DNA of 39,258 nt from Campylobacterota bacterium (GTDB taxonomy: Bacteria > Campylobacterota > Campylobacteria > Campylobacterales > Sulfurovaceae): contig WGAM01000004.1 in assembly GCA_015494795.1 (NCBI GenBank), forward strand, positions 1 to 39,258. Direction: 5' to 3'. Of the stretch, positions 7,880 to 16,036 are shown piece by piece (the first letter of the stretch is position 1; every line of letters starts with the position of its first letter). The position numbers and the translations under genes are program-made. The notes under the pieces were generated by a model. The model was given only the letters and a program-made list of their open reading frames with translations. It was not told the DNA's origin and searched no databases.

Positions 7880-8654
7880 ATTGTGTTAAGATACGAATTG
7901 TAAGAAATGGGGTAAGTGCATTTGATATAAGTTGAAATATTGGATTAATCTCTCCCACTTTATTATTAAAGATAGCCATATCTTTTGGTAAAACATATAC
8001 AATATCATTTGGTCTAATCATCTGATTTGCATTTCTAATTGAGTCTGTATCTGTTAAACTTATAACTTTAGTCTGAATACTATTACCATAATTTTTAAGT
8101 ATCATAACAGCATTTCTATTTGCTCTAGTTGTTAAGTCACCTGCAATAGATAGCAGTTGGAGTAGAGGGATTTGTTCATTTCTAAGCTCAATAGGTCCTG
8201 CGTGTCTAACCTCTCCTAATACAAATGCTCTTTTATTTAAAACTTCTAACTGAACACTAGGGTGTTTTAGATACTCTCTAAATAGAGACTCTATTTTTCT
8301 CTGTGCCTCTGGTTGAGTCAATCCAGCAACTCTTACTCTATTAATAAGAGGTAGATTGATATATCCATCTGAAGATACTAAAATCCCTTGACCTAAACTC
8401 CCATTTGCACCTGCTTGTCCTGTAGCACTTGTACTTAATTCTGGATGTTTATATGTTATGATAGAGAGTCTATCATGAGGTTGAATTTTATACTCAAATT
8501 TAGCAGAATCTATTCTTGTCTCTATTGGTCTATTTAAATTTTGAGGTTTTGTACCCTCTTGTATAGATGGTGTCTGATTAAACATTACATATTCATCTCT
8601 AAGACTACAACCACTAAGGGCTATTACTATAATTGTATAGATTAATATTCGCAT
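7878..8654 (-). CDS. Wza-type polysaccharide export lipoprotein
   Basis: The 258-residue protein has a lipoprotein signal with lipobox ALSGC (C16). It then has a Poly_export domain (about 52-135, YKIQPHDRLSIITYKHPEL and VSSDGYINLPLINRVRVAGLT) and an SLBB-like domain (about 140-220, RAFVLGEVRHAGPIELRN). Such proteins form the periplasmic/outer membrane channel for capsule or exopolysaccharide. The protein is shorter than E. coli Wza (about 380 aa), and the last hydrophobic stretch (NPIFQLISNALTPFLTIRIL) could be the outer membrane helix. No polymerase or chain-length regulator is adjacent; the only nearby glycan genes are at 27.5-28.6 kb. Confidence 0.85.
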   Translation of the reverse strand: MRILIYTIIVIALSGCSLRDEYVMFNQTPSIQEGTKPQNLNRPIETRIDSAKFEYKIQPHDRLSIITYKHPELSTSATGQAGANGSLGQGILVSSDGYINLPLINRVRVAGLTQPEAQRKIESLFREYLKHPSVQLEVLNKRAFVLGEVRHAGPIELRNEQIPLLQLLSIAGDLTTRANRNAVMILKNYGNSIQTKVISLTDTDSIRNANQMIRPNDIVYVLPKDMAIFNNKVGEINPIFQLISNALTPFLTIRILTQ

Positions 8655-8773
8655 ATTTTTTCCTATAATAAAATTAATTTTGCAAATCTATTTTATCATA
8701 AAAAAGATATAAGTTACATATTTTTTAATAATTTTTAATTGAATAGGTAAGTTAATCTTAATATTATTTTAAA

Positions 8774-8779
8774 TATAAT
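8774..8779 (+). promoter_or_regulatory. -10 box candidate for the PilJ-like/NIT kinase pair
   Basis: TATAAT about 41 bases upstream of the ATG at 8820 in an extremely AT-rich divergent intergenic region (8655-8819). No clear dyad operator could be picked out from the repetitive A/T runs. Confidence 0.4.
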
Positions 8780-8819
8780 ATTTAAATTAAAAAATTAATT
8801 TTAAAATAGAGAAGTTATT

Positions 8820-9581
8820 ATGATTAAAAAATTATGGAATATACTATTACTACTTATATTAATACCAATATATCTATACTCATCAACAAGAGGTGATATA
8901 AAGATTATTGAAGCATCAGAGAGTATTAGATACCTTAGTCAAAAGATTTCTAAAGAGTATCTATATTTTTATAAAAATCCTAAAAAAATATATATAAAAG
9001 AGCAACTAAATAGAGATATTAAATATTTAAAGCAATCTATTCAAGATATAGCTAATATTAATAGTAGTAGAGATAGTAATAATATATTAAATTTTCTTAG
9101 ACACAATATAGAGAATATTGAAAAACTAATTAATAAAGATGTAGATAGAAAAAAGGCACTTAATATTTTAAATTATAGTGAGAGCTTTTTAGAGGGTTCA
9201 AATAGTATTGAAAAACAACATAAGTATAAATTTTCCACTGAAGAGGAGATATTAATGTCATTTAAAAATATTGAGTATCTTTTACAAAAAATATCTAAAT
9301 ACTATATAGCATATACATTAAAAATTAATAGAAAAGATAATTTAAATAGTATGAAAATTGCTATTAACAAGATTGATAATATATTAAGTAGAATAAATAG
9401 CTATAACTATCCTAAAAGAGTCTTTAATAAAGTTAGAGAAGCTAATAGTATATGGATTAAACATAAGGAGCTATTTTATAAATTACCACAGTTAGAAATT
9501 CCTAATCTTATCTCTATATCTACTCTACTATTAGAAGATAATATAAAAAAAATAGCTTCATATTATGGGCAAAATCACTAA
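8820..9581 (+). CDS. Periplasmic protein with two PilJ/NarX-like helical sensor modules
   Basis: The 253-residue protein has a signal peptide (MIKKLWNILLLLILIPIYLYSS) and no further membrane helix, so it should be periplasmic. It is all-helical with two similar repeats: IEASESIRYLSQKISKEYL (about 29-47) and LMSFKNIEYLLQKISKYYI (about 144-162). Each is followed by a long second helix. This resembles the PilJ-type N-terminal module (PF13675) of NarX/NarQ and type IV pilus MCPs. The first repeat keeps an Arg where the NarX P-box has its nitrate-binding Arg; the second does not. It ends 12 bases before the hybrid kinase, so it is probably a co-expressed ligand-binding partner. Ligand binding is inferred. 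Confidence 0.6.
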   Translation: MIKKLWNILLLLILIPIYLYSSTRGDIKIIEASESIRYLSQKISKEYLYFYKNPKKIYIKEQLNRDIKYLKQSIQDIANINSSRDSNNILNFLRHNIENIEKLINKDVDRKKALNILNYSESFLEGSNSIEKQHKYKFSTEEEILMSFKNIEYLLQKISKYYIAYTLKINRKDNLNSMKIAINKIDNILSRINSYNYPKRVFNKVREANSIWIKHKELFYKLPQLEIPNLISISTLLLEDNIKKIASYYGQNH

Positions 9582-9593
9582 AAAGGATTTTTA

Positions 9594-12593
9594 ATGAAAT
9601 TAAACAATAGAAATAGAGTAGTATTTTTTATATCTATTATAATAATAGTTATCTCTATAATAATTACACTATTTTATTATGTAGCTATATCATATAATAA
9701 ATGCGTAAAAGATGAAGAGAGTATGCAGAGAGTTGAAATTATAGATAGATTAAATAATCTTATGAATAATATAGAAGAAGAGAAGTTATATAGTGCATTA
9801 TATTTAGCTAAAAAGGATAAAAAAGAGTTAGATAAGATAAAAAAATATAGAGACAAGGTTAATCTAAATATAGAAGATATTATCTCTTTTATAAATAAAA
9901 ATAGTAACATCTCTAAATATAGAAGTAAGATAAAAGATATTTTTAAATATTTAAACTCTACTAGAAATAGGGTAGATAGATTAAATAGTGAATATAGAGA
10001 GATTTTTTTTAAAGATTATTTTAATAAAGTTACTAAACCTATTCTTAGATTAATAGAACTTAACTCTATAGAAAAAAACAATAAATTATACTACTTTATA
10101 GAGCTTAATAGATTAAAAGAGAATTTAAATAGAGAAAAGATATTTATCTCATATATATTAAGTAAAAATATAAAAATGAGTGATAAAGATTTACTACTAT
10201 GGGATAAGTTACTAGATAATGATAGAGTTCCAAACTTCTATACCAAACTAAATAGTGTTATAATGATAGATAAGCTAAATAAGATAATTAATATAGAGAA
10301 TTTTTTAAATAGAATAGATAATTTAAGAGCTAAAATCTTTATGAACTCAATGAGTGGAAGATATAAAATATCTGTTAATGAGTGGTTAACGAGTGTTACA
10401 GATAGAGTTAATAGAGTTAAAACAGCAGAGAAACTTCTATTAAGTAGAGTTAAAAATAATATAAAAAATAGTCTCTCTAATTCAAAAGATAATACAGTTA
10501 AACTGATGTTTATCTCTCTTTCTATGTTAATCTTACTCTTTACTATTATCTATCTATTTAAAAATAGTATTAAAAATAATAGACTATTAATGAATACTTT
10601 AAAAGATATAGAGATAGACTTAGATGAAGAACAGAAAAAAGAGATTAGAAGAGTTCTTGAGAAAAATGATACTATTGAGATATATAACTTTTTAGCAAAT
10701 GCAATTAAAGAGCCAAGTCGTGCAAAGGACTATTTTCTTGCAAATATGAGTCATGAGATTAGAACTCCTCTAAATGGTATAATAGGATTTACAAATATAT
10801 TAAAAGAGACAGAGTTAAAAGATGACCAGAGAGAGTTTTTAAATATTATAGAGGAGAGTTCAAATAATCTAATTAATATTGTAAATGATATATTAGATTT
10901 TTCTAAAGTATCATCAGGAAAAGTTGAATTTGAACATATACCTTTTAATCTTATGGAGAAATTTGAAGCAACTGTTGACTCATATTCAGCTAAAGCATCA
11001 CAAAAAAATATTAATCTTGAACTATTTATAGACCCGACTATCCCTTTAGAAGTTATTGGAGACTCTACTAAAATATCACAAGTCATTATTAATCTACTAA
11101 GTAATGCTGTTAAATTTACAAATAAAGGTGGAAATATATCTACTAAAATAGAAAAAATCTCACAAAAAGATAATATAGTAACCATTAAATTTTCTGTTAA
11201 AGATAGTGGTATTGGAATATCTGCTAAACAGCATAGTAAAATATTTGATGCCTTCTCACAAGCAGATGCAAGTACTAGCAGAAGATTTGGAGGTACAGGA
11301 TTAGGGCTTAGTATATCTAGTAAATTTGTATCTCTAATGGGTGGTAAGTTAGATGTTGAGAGTCAAGAGAATAGTGGAGCTAAATTCTTTTTTACTTTAG
11401 ATATGCCTATTCCTAAAGGGGTAAAGGAGAGAGAAAAACCAAATTTTAGAGATTTAAAAGTTATATATATTGTATTAGATGATAATAGAATTGATATAAA
11501 TTTAAAAAAATATTTAGAGTATATGGGTGTAGAGTTAAGAGCATATAACTATAAAAAAATATTAGAAGATAAGTTAGAGGCAGATATTCTATTTATAGAC
11601 CATCAATATATTAAAGATGAAAAGATAATAGAAGATATTAGTAAGATTGATATAAAGAGTGTTCTATTAACAACAGCAGAGATAGAGAGTTGCAACTGTA
11701 ATATTAAAGATAATTTTATAAAGGTGATATATAAACCAATAAACTATAGTAAAACATTAAGAGCATTAGAGTTAGTAGATAATAATACATCTTTACTAAA
11801 AGAGAGAATTAGCAGAGTAGATGATAGAGAGATAAATAGAACTTTTAAAAATATAGATGCACTTGTTGTAGAAGATAATATAATTAATCAAAAATTAATT
11901 AAAAAGATTTTAAATAACTTTAACATTAAAGTAACTATTGCATCAAATGGATTAGAGGCTCTAAACCTATATAAGATTAATCATTATAATATAATATTTA
12001 TGGATATACAGATGCCAATTATGTGTGGCATAGAGGCTACAAAAAATATTTTAAAATATGAAAAAGAGAATAATCAAAAACATACTCCAATAGTTGCATT
12101 AACTGCAAATGTTATTACAGGAGATAGAGAGAAATATTTAGCTAGTGGTATGGATAGATATTTAAAAAAACCTATAGATATTAATGAGCTTACAGCTATA
12201 TTAGAGGAGTATTTTCCTATTGTTAATATTAGAAACTCTATACCGTTAGATAAAAATAGCAATAGTAAAAAAGAGAAAATTATACTATATAAAGAGACAG
12301 AGTTAAATGCAAAAATATATAGTGCTATTTTAAAAAACTTGGGATATATAGTTGATGTCTATAGCTCTAAAGATGAGTTTCTAAAAAATATAGATAGTAA
12401 TTATAAATTTGCACTATTTGATTTATCCCCTTTTAGAAAATTGGATAGTGATGATTTTATTATTAATTTAATAAAAGAGAACAAAATAGTACCTATAGCT
12501 TTTGTTGATAGTGATATTAAATCATCTTGTGAAACATTAAAAGAGAGTGGAAATATTAATGAGATTTCTAAAAAACTAAAAAAGTGTAGCTAA
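9594..12593 (+). CDS. Hybrid histidine kinase with NIT-like sensor and three receiver-like domains
   Basis: The 999-residue membrane kinase has TM1 (about 8-30), a long helical periplasmic part (31-300) resembling the NIT nitrate/nitrite-sensing domain, and TM2 (about 304-323). HisKA follows with phospho-acceptor H387 in MSHEIRTPLNG, then HATPase_c with N504 (INLLSNAVKF), DSGIGIS and GGTGLGLS. A degenerate receiver (about 622-725) lacks an evident phospho-Asp. A canonical receiver (about 755-875) has D804 (FMDIQMP) and its conserved Lys in LKKP. A third receiver-like domain closes the protein (about 897-995, FALFDLSPF). No Hpt domain and no adjacent response regulator are seen, so the output is unknown. 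ATA/AGA-rich codon use is stronger than in ffh or nasA. AAAAGGA precedes the start. Confidence 0.85.
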   Translation: MKLNNRNRVVFFISIIIIVISIIITLFYYVAISYNKCVKDEESMQRVEIIDRLNNLMNNIEEEKLYSALYLAKKDKKELDKIKKYRDKVNLNIEDIISFINKNSNISKYRSKIKDIFKYLNSTRNRVDRLNSEYREIFFKDYFNKVTKPILRLIELNSIEKNNKLYYFIELNRLKENLNREKIFISYILSKNIKMSDKDLLLWDKLLDNDRVPNFYTKLNSVIMIDKLNKIINIENFLNRIDNLRAKIFMNSMSGRYKISVNEWLTSVTDRVNRVKTAEKLLLSRVKNNIKNSLSNSKDNTVKLMFISLSMLILLFTIIYLFKNSIKNNRLLMNTLKDIEIDLDEEQKKEIRRVLEKNDTIEIYNFLANAIKEPSRAKDYFLANMSHEIRTPLNGIIGFTNILKETELKDDQREFLNIIEESSNNLINIVNDILDFSKVSSGKVEFEHIPFNLMEKFEATVDSYSAKASQKNINLELFIDPTIPLEVIGDSTKISQVIINLLSNAVKFTNKGGNISTKIEKISQKDNIVTIKFSVKDSGIGISAKQHSKIFDAFSQADASTSRRFGGTGLGLSISSKFVSLMGGKLDVESQENSGAKFFFTLDMPIPKGVKEREKPNFRDLKVIYIVLDDNRIDINLKKYLEYMGVELRAYNYKKILEDKLEADILFIDHQYIKDEKIIEDISKIDIKSVLLTTAEIESCNCNIKDNFIKVIYKPINYSKTLRALELVDNNTSLLKERISRVDDREINRTFKNIDALVVEDNIINQKLIKKILNNFNIKVTIASNGLEALNLYKINHYNIIFMDIQMPIMCGIEATKNILKYEKENNQKHTPIVALTANVITGDREKYLASGMDRYLKKPIDINELTAILEEYFPIVNIRNSIPLDKNSNSKKEKIILYKETELNAKIYSAILKNLGYIVDVYSSKDEFLKNIDSNYKFALFDLSPFRKLDSDDFIINLIKENKIVPIAFVDSDIKSSCETLKESGNINEISKKLKKCS

Positions 12594-12605
12594 TCTTTTT
12601 TATTA

Positions 12606-12648
12606 AAAAGAACTAATAATTATAGAATAAATCACTATTAGTTCTTTT
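12606..12648 (+). terminator. Terminator after the hybrid kinase
   Basis: AAAAGAACTAATA and TATTAGTTCTTTT are a perfect 13-base inverted repeat with a 17-base loop, 13 bases past the kinase stop. The symmetrical A/T flanks would let it work on either strand. Confidence 0.7.
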
Positions 12649-12949
12649 ATATTAAGTACTATTTTTTAGTGCTAAAGCCCATAAAATAATACTTTCAAAA
12701 GAGTTTTTTTTATATATATTTCACGATTAGAACACATTTTAATAATATACTTTGAACATGAAAGAGATAATTTTTTCCTTTTTTTATTATCTTTCTTTCA
12801 TAAATTTTAATTTAAAATAGCTTTTACCTCATATTAGTATTTATGCCCAAAACCGATTAGGTACAGTAAAAGCTATCTTAATCCTTCTTCTTCTATTTAA
12901 TCAAAAATTATGATACAATAAATTAATTATAGTTTTAGGAGTCTATATT
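12649..12949. other. Non-coding stretch with several inverted repeats
   Basis: No ORF of note is seen on either strand. The stretch has three further inverted repeats. AGTACT/AGTGCT lies at 12655-12673. An imperfect ATGAAAGAGATAAT/ATTATCTTTCTTTCAT hairpin lies at 12758-12801. A perfect 11-base ATAGCTTTTAC/GTAAAAGCTAT pair closes a 38-base loop at 12817-12876. Local composition is less A-only than the flanks (GCCCAAAACCGATTAGG). It could hold a small RNA, a leader or a decayed mobile element; I do not recognise a known RNA family. Confidence 0.5.
12914..12919 (+). promoter_or_regulatory. -10 box candidate for the 559-aa lipoprotein
   Basis: TACAAT about 30 bases upstream of the ATG at 12950, with TTAGGAG as ribosome binding site nine bases before the start codon. 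Confidence 0.4.
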
Positions 12950-14629
12950 ATGTATCATATTGGATTAGTTTTACTCTTTTTATTGCTTAGTGGATGTGCA
13001 GAGGAGAATAAGATTAATATAGGAGATATTATATTAAATCAAACAACAGTAGAGCAAAATTCTACCTTAGAAGATAGATATATGTCATTTACTCAAAAGT
13101 ATTATGAGAATAAAAAATATCCTGTTAGAGAGTATTGTAATGATAAGAGAGCTTTACTTACAGATGATAAGTTCTCAACAGAGATATATCTAAAGATAAA
13201 AAATGAAAGAACAAAACAGAGCCGTGTTGGTAAATACCCTATATGGTTTCTATTAAATGATGATGCTAAAGATATTCAATGTGTAAGAAAGAGTGCAAAT
13301 TTTATTAATGAAGAGCCTTTTGTTGTAAATGATAATGATAAATTGAGCTTAAAAATACTTCAAAAAAATCAAGATGAGAAGAGAGTCCCTATTAGAGAGT
13401 TAGGAGTTTTAATTGATTTTATAGGCTTAGTTGTTCCTCAAACTGCTAATTTTCTACTAAAAAGCAATAACTTAATAAAAGATCCTATTACTAAAAGCTA
13501 TTTAGATACTATAGAGAGTGCCTTTACAAATGGTGACCTTGATGGTACTAAGAGTCGTAATTTTACAACTAAGACTAAATTAATTAAGATAAAACTTATT
13601 GTTCCACAGAAAGATTTAAAAAAGAGAGATTTAGGCTATATTATCTTAAAACCAAAATATAGAACAACCCTATCTACAGTTGATATTATAAGAGGTGTTC
13701 CAAATTTTAAATATATATTTACAACTAGTGACCCTAGAATAGAAGATATTATAAACTATAGACTAAAATCAACCAATATGACAATAAAACAAGAGATTAA
13801 TAACTTTAAACATTTAGCAGATGAGTATATAATAGATGCTCTAAATAGATTAAATATTCATATATTAAACCGTTTTACAAGTTATGATAGAGGATTGATT
13901 TTAGCATTAGCTTTAAGAGAAACCTCATTATATAAGAGATTTTCACAAGCTATACGAGCAGAGAATATTCAAGAGGTATCAAGATATCTAAAGATATTAG
14001 ATAGTAAAGATAATCCTCTTAATGATTTAAGTAAAGTTTTAAACTTAACAGGTATAGAGTATTATAGATTTATGTATAGTGCAAATAGATTAATTAAAAA
14101 TAGTCAAATAGCTAATGAGGAGAGATCTAAAGAACAAGAGAGATTAAAACAAGAAGAGATAAAAAGAGAGATTGAGCTTCAAGGAATAGAAAACTTTTTA
14201 ATACCAGTTAGTAGATGGAGCTATATCCCTAGAATGTTTTCTAAAGATGCTAAAATAGTAGATACAAATGGAGAGAGTTATACTATATCAGACCTACAAA
14301 AACTATATAATAGACAGAATAATGTTTTATCCTATGGCTGTTATACAAATCTACAAAACAGAATTCATGGTATTACTATTCAAGATTATCTAATTCACCC
14401 AAACTATACAGATGGTATTAAATATAACTATATGGCTATATCAATGGATAAAAACAAGACAATTAGCACTTTTTTCTATGGATTTAAATCTAATGACTTT
14501 AATCATATTAAGATTAATCATATATTAATAGATAAAGATGGATATTTTATTATGAAGAGCAGACTTAAAGAGGTTTTAAAAAGAAGTGATGTAAAGATGT
14601 GTTATAGAGATATTTTATCAGCTATTTAA
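12950..14629 (+). CDS. Unrecognised lipoprotein with charged coiled coil
   Basis: The 559-residue protein is not recognised. It has a lipoprotein signal (MYHIGLVLLFLLLSGC, lipobox LLSGC, C16). The N-terminal half (30-300) is mixed alpha/beta and mentions no known motif. A highly charged helix (about 385-412, ANEERSKEQERLKQEEIKRE) looks like a coiled coil. It joins a C-terminal domain (about 413-559) with three cysteines (SYGCYTN near 463, KMCYRD near 550). It stands alone between a repeat-rich intergenic region and ffh. The AT-rich codon use matches the kinase pair upstream, hinting at a shared history. Location at the inner or outer membrane is open. Confidence 0.6.
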   Translation: MYHIGLVLLFLLLSGCAEENKINIGDIILNQTTVEQNSTLEDRYMSFTQKYYENKKYPVREYCNDKRALLTDDKFSTEIYLKIKNERTKQSRVGKYPIWFLLNDDAKDIQCVRKSANFINEEPFVVNDNDKLSLKILQKNQDEKRVPIRELGVLIDFIGLVVPQTANFLLKSNNLIKDPITKSYLDTIESAFTNGDLDGTKSRNFTTKTKLIKIKLIVPQKDLKKRDLGYIILKPKYRTTLSTVDIIRGVPNFKYIFTTSDPRIEDIINYRLKSTNMTIKQEINNFKHLADEYIIDALNRLNIHILNRFTSYDRGLILALALRETSLYKRFSQAIRAENIQEVSRYLKILDSKDNPLNDLSKVLNLTGIEYYRFMYSANRLIKNSQIANEERSKEQERLKQEEIKREIELQGIENFLIPVSRWSYIPRMFSKDAKIVDTNGESYTISDLQKLYNRQNNVLSYGCYTNLQNRIHGITIQDYLIHPNYTDGIKYNYMAISMDKNKTISTFFYGFKSNDFNHIKINHILIDKDGYFIMKSRLKEVLKRSDVKMCYRDILSAI

Positions 14630-14658
14630 TAGTTTATAAATTTTTATTACCAATTAGA

Positions 14659-14664
14659 TATAAT
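14659..14664 (+). promoter_or_regulatory. -10 box candidate for ffh
   Basis: TATAAT 29 bases upstream of the ffh ATG, with AAGAGGAA as ribosome binding site. Confidence 0.5.
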
Positions 14665-14692
14665 CCTCTTTAAAATAATAAGAGGAATATAT

Positions 14693-16036
14693 ATGTTTGA
14701 TACATTAACGAGTAGTTTTAAAGGTGCTATAGATAAAATCCGTTTTTATGATGATGCCAAAGCACTTAAAAAGGCTCTTACTGAACTTAAAAAATCACTT
14801 CTTAAAGCAGATGTTCACCATAGAGTGGTAAAAGAGCTTTTAACAATTGTAGAGAGAGAGACTAAAGAGAAAGGGATTGGAAAAGAGAACTTCTTACGCT
14901 CCCTACAGAATAATGTGGAGAAAATCTTAACAGCAAAGGGAAATCAAGGATTTGTATTTGCCTCAAAGCCACCAACTGTTGTATTGATGATAGGGCTTCA
15001 GGGTTCAGGTAAAACAACAACTACAGGTAAAATAGCATATTTTCTAAAAGAGCATAAGAGAAAAAAGGTAATGGTTGTAGCAGGAGACCTACAGAGGTTA
15101 GCCGCAGTTGAGCAGTTAAGACAGATAACAGAACGAATTGGCGTAACTCTTGTAGCAGATGAGAACTCAACTCCTCAAAAGGTTGTAAAAGAGGCACTAA
15201 AAAAGGCAGAAAAAGAGCTTTATGATGTAGTACTTATAGATACAGCAGGACGATTAGCTATTGATAATGAGCTTATGGAGGAGTTAGCTGATATTAAAAA
15301 AGTAGCCAATCCAGATGAGCTATTTTATGTAGCAGATGCAATGACGGGAATGGACGCTGTAAGAACTGCTCAAACATTTAAAGACAAAATAGGTATTACA
15401 GGTGTTATTTTAAGTAAATATGATGGAGACTCTAAAGGTGGGGTAGCTTTAGGAATTGCACATCAAGTTGGAGTTCCACTCCGTTTTATAGGTGCAGGTG
15501 AGAAGATGCAAGACCTTGAGCCTTTTATTCCAGATAGGATTACATCAAGATTAATGGGAGAGGGTGACCTTGAGTCTTTAGCTGAAAAGACAGCAAATAT
15601 TATTGATGAGAAGAAAGCAAAGCAGTTAACTTCAAAGATTAAAAAGGGTAAATTTAATTTTAATGACTTTTTAGAACATATGGAGTCTATGAAGAAATTA
15701 GGTAGTATGAAATCTATTCTTAGTATGATACCGGGAATGAGTGGTATGGCAAAACAGATTGGTGATATGGATTTAGAAAACTCTTCAGAGATTAAAATGA
15801 TAAAAGCAATGATAAACTCAATGACAAAAAAAGAGAGAGAAAATCCTGAACTATTAAATAATACAAGAAAACGAAGATTGGCTAAAGGTGCAGGGCTATC
15901 TCAAATGCAGGTAAATAGAGTCTTAAAACAGTTTAAAAACGCAGGTAAAATGGCAAAACAGCTATCTAAAAAGGGGGGAATGAAACAGATGCAAGAGATG
16001 ATGAAGCAGTCCCAGAGAGCTGGGATAGGAAGATAG
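14693..16036 (+). CDS. ffh: Ffh, signal recognition particle GTPase
   Basis: Ffh binds 4.5S RNA and hydrophobic signal sequences and delivers nascent membrane proteins to FtsY. The 447-residue protein has the N domain (1-90), the G domain with P-loop GLQGSGKTTTTGK (about 102-114), DTAGRL, and TKYD-type SKYDGDSKGG. The methionine-rich M domain (about 320-447) contains SMIPGMSGMAKQIGDM and the RNA-binding RKRRLAKGAGLSQMQVNR. Length and order are standard. The stop codon abuts that of the convergent kinase/phosphatase gene, leaving no room for separate terminators. Codon use is less AT-biased than upstream genes. Confidence 0.97.
   Translation: MFDTLTSSFKGAIDKIRFYDDAKALKKALTELKKSLLKADVHHRVVKELLTIVERETKEKGIGKENFLRSLQNNVEKILTAKGNQGFVFASKPPTVVLMIGLQGSGKTTTTGKIAYFLKEHKRKKVMVVAGDLQRLAAVEQLRQITERIGVTLVADENSTPQKVVKEALKKAEKELYDVVLIDTAGRLAIDNELMEELADIKKVANPDELFYVADAMTGMDAVRTAQTFKDKIGITGVILSKYDGDSKGGVALGIAHQVGVPLRFIGAGEKMQDLEPFIPDRITSRLMGEGDLESLAEKTANIIDEKKAKQLTSKIKKGKFNFNDFLEHMESMKKLGSMKSILSMIPGMSGMAKQIGDMDLENSSEIKMIKAMINSMTKKERENPELLNNTRKRRLAKGAGLSQMQVNRVLKQFKNAGKMAKQLSKKGGMKQMQEMMKQSQRAGIGR

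Noticed and set aside
10751-11185. Minus-strand 144-aa ORF within the hybrid kinase
   Set aside because: It is opposite to HisKA/HATPase motifs and has no ribosome site or recognisable domain.
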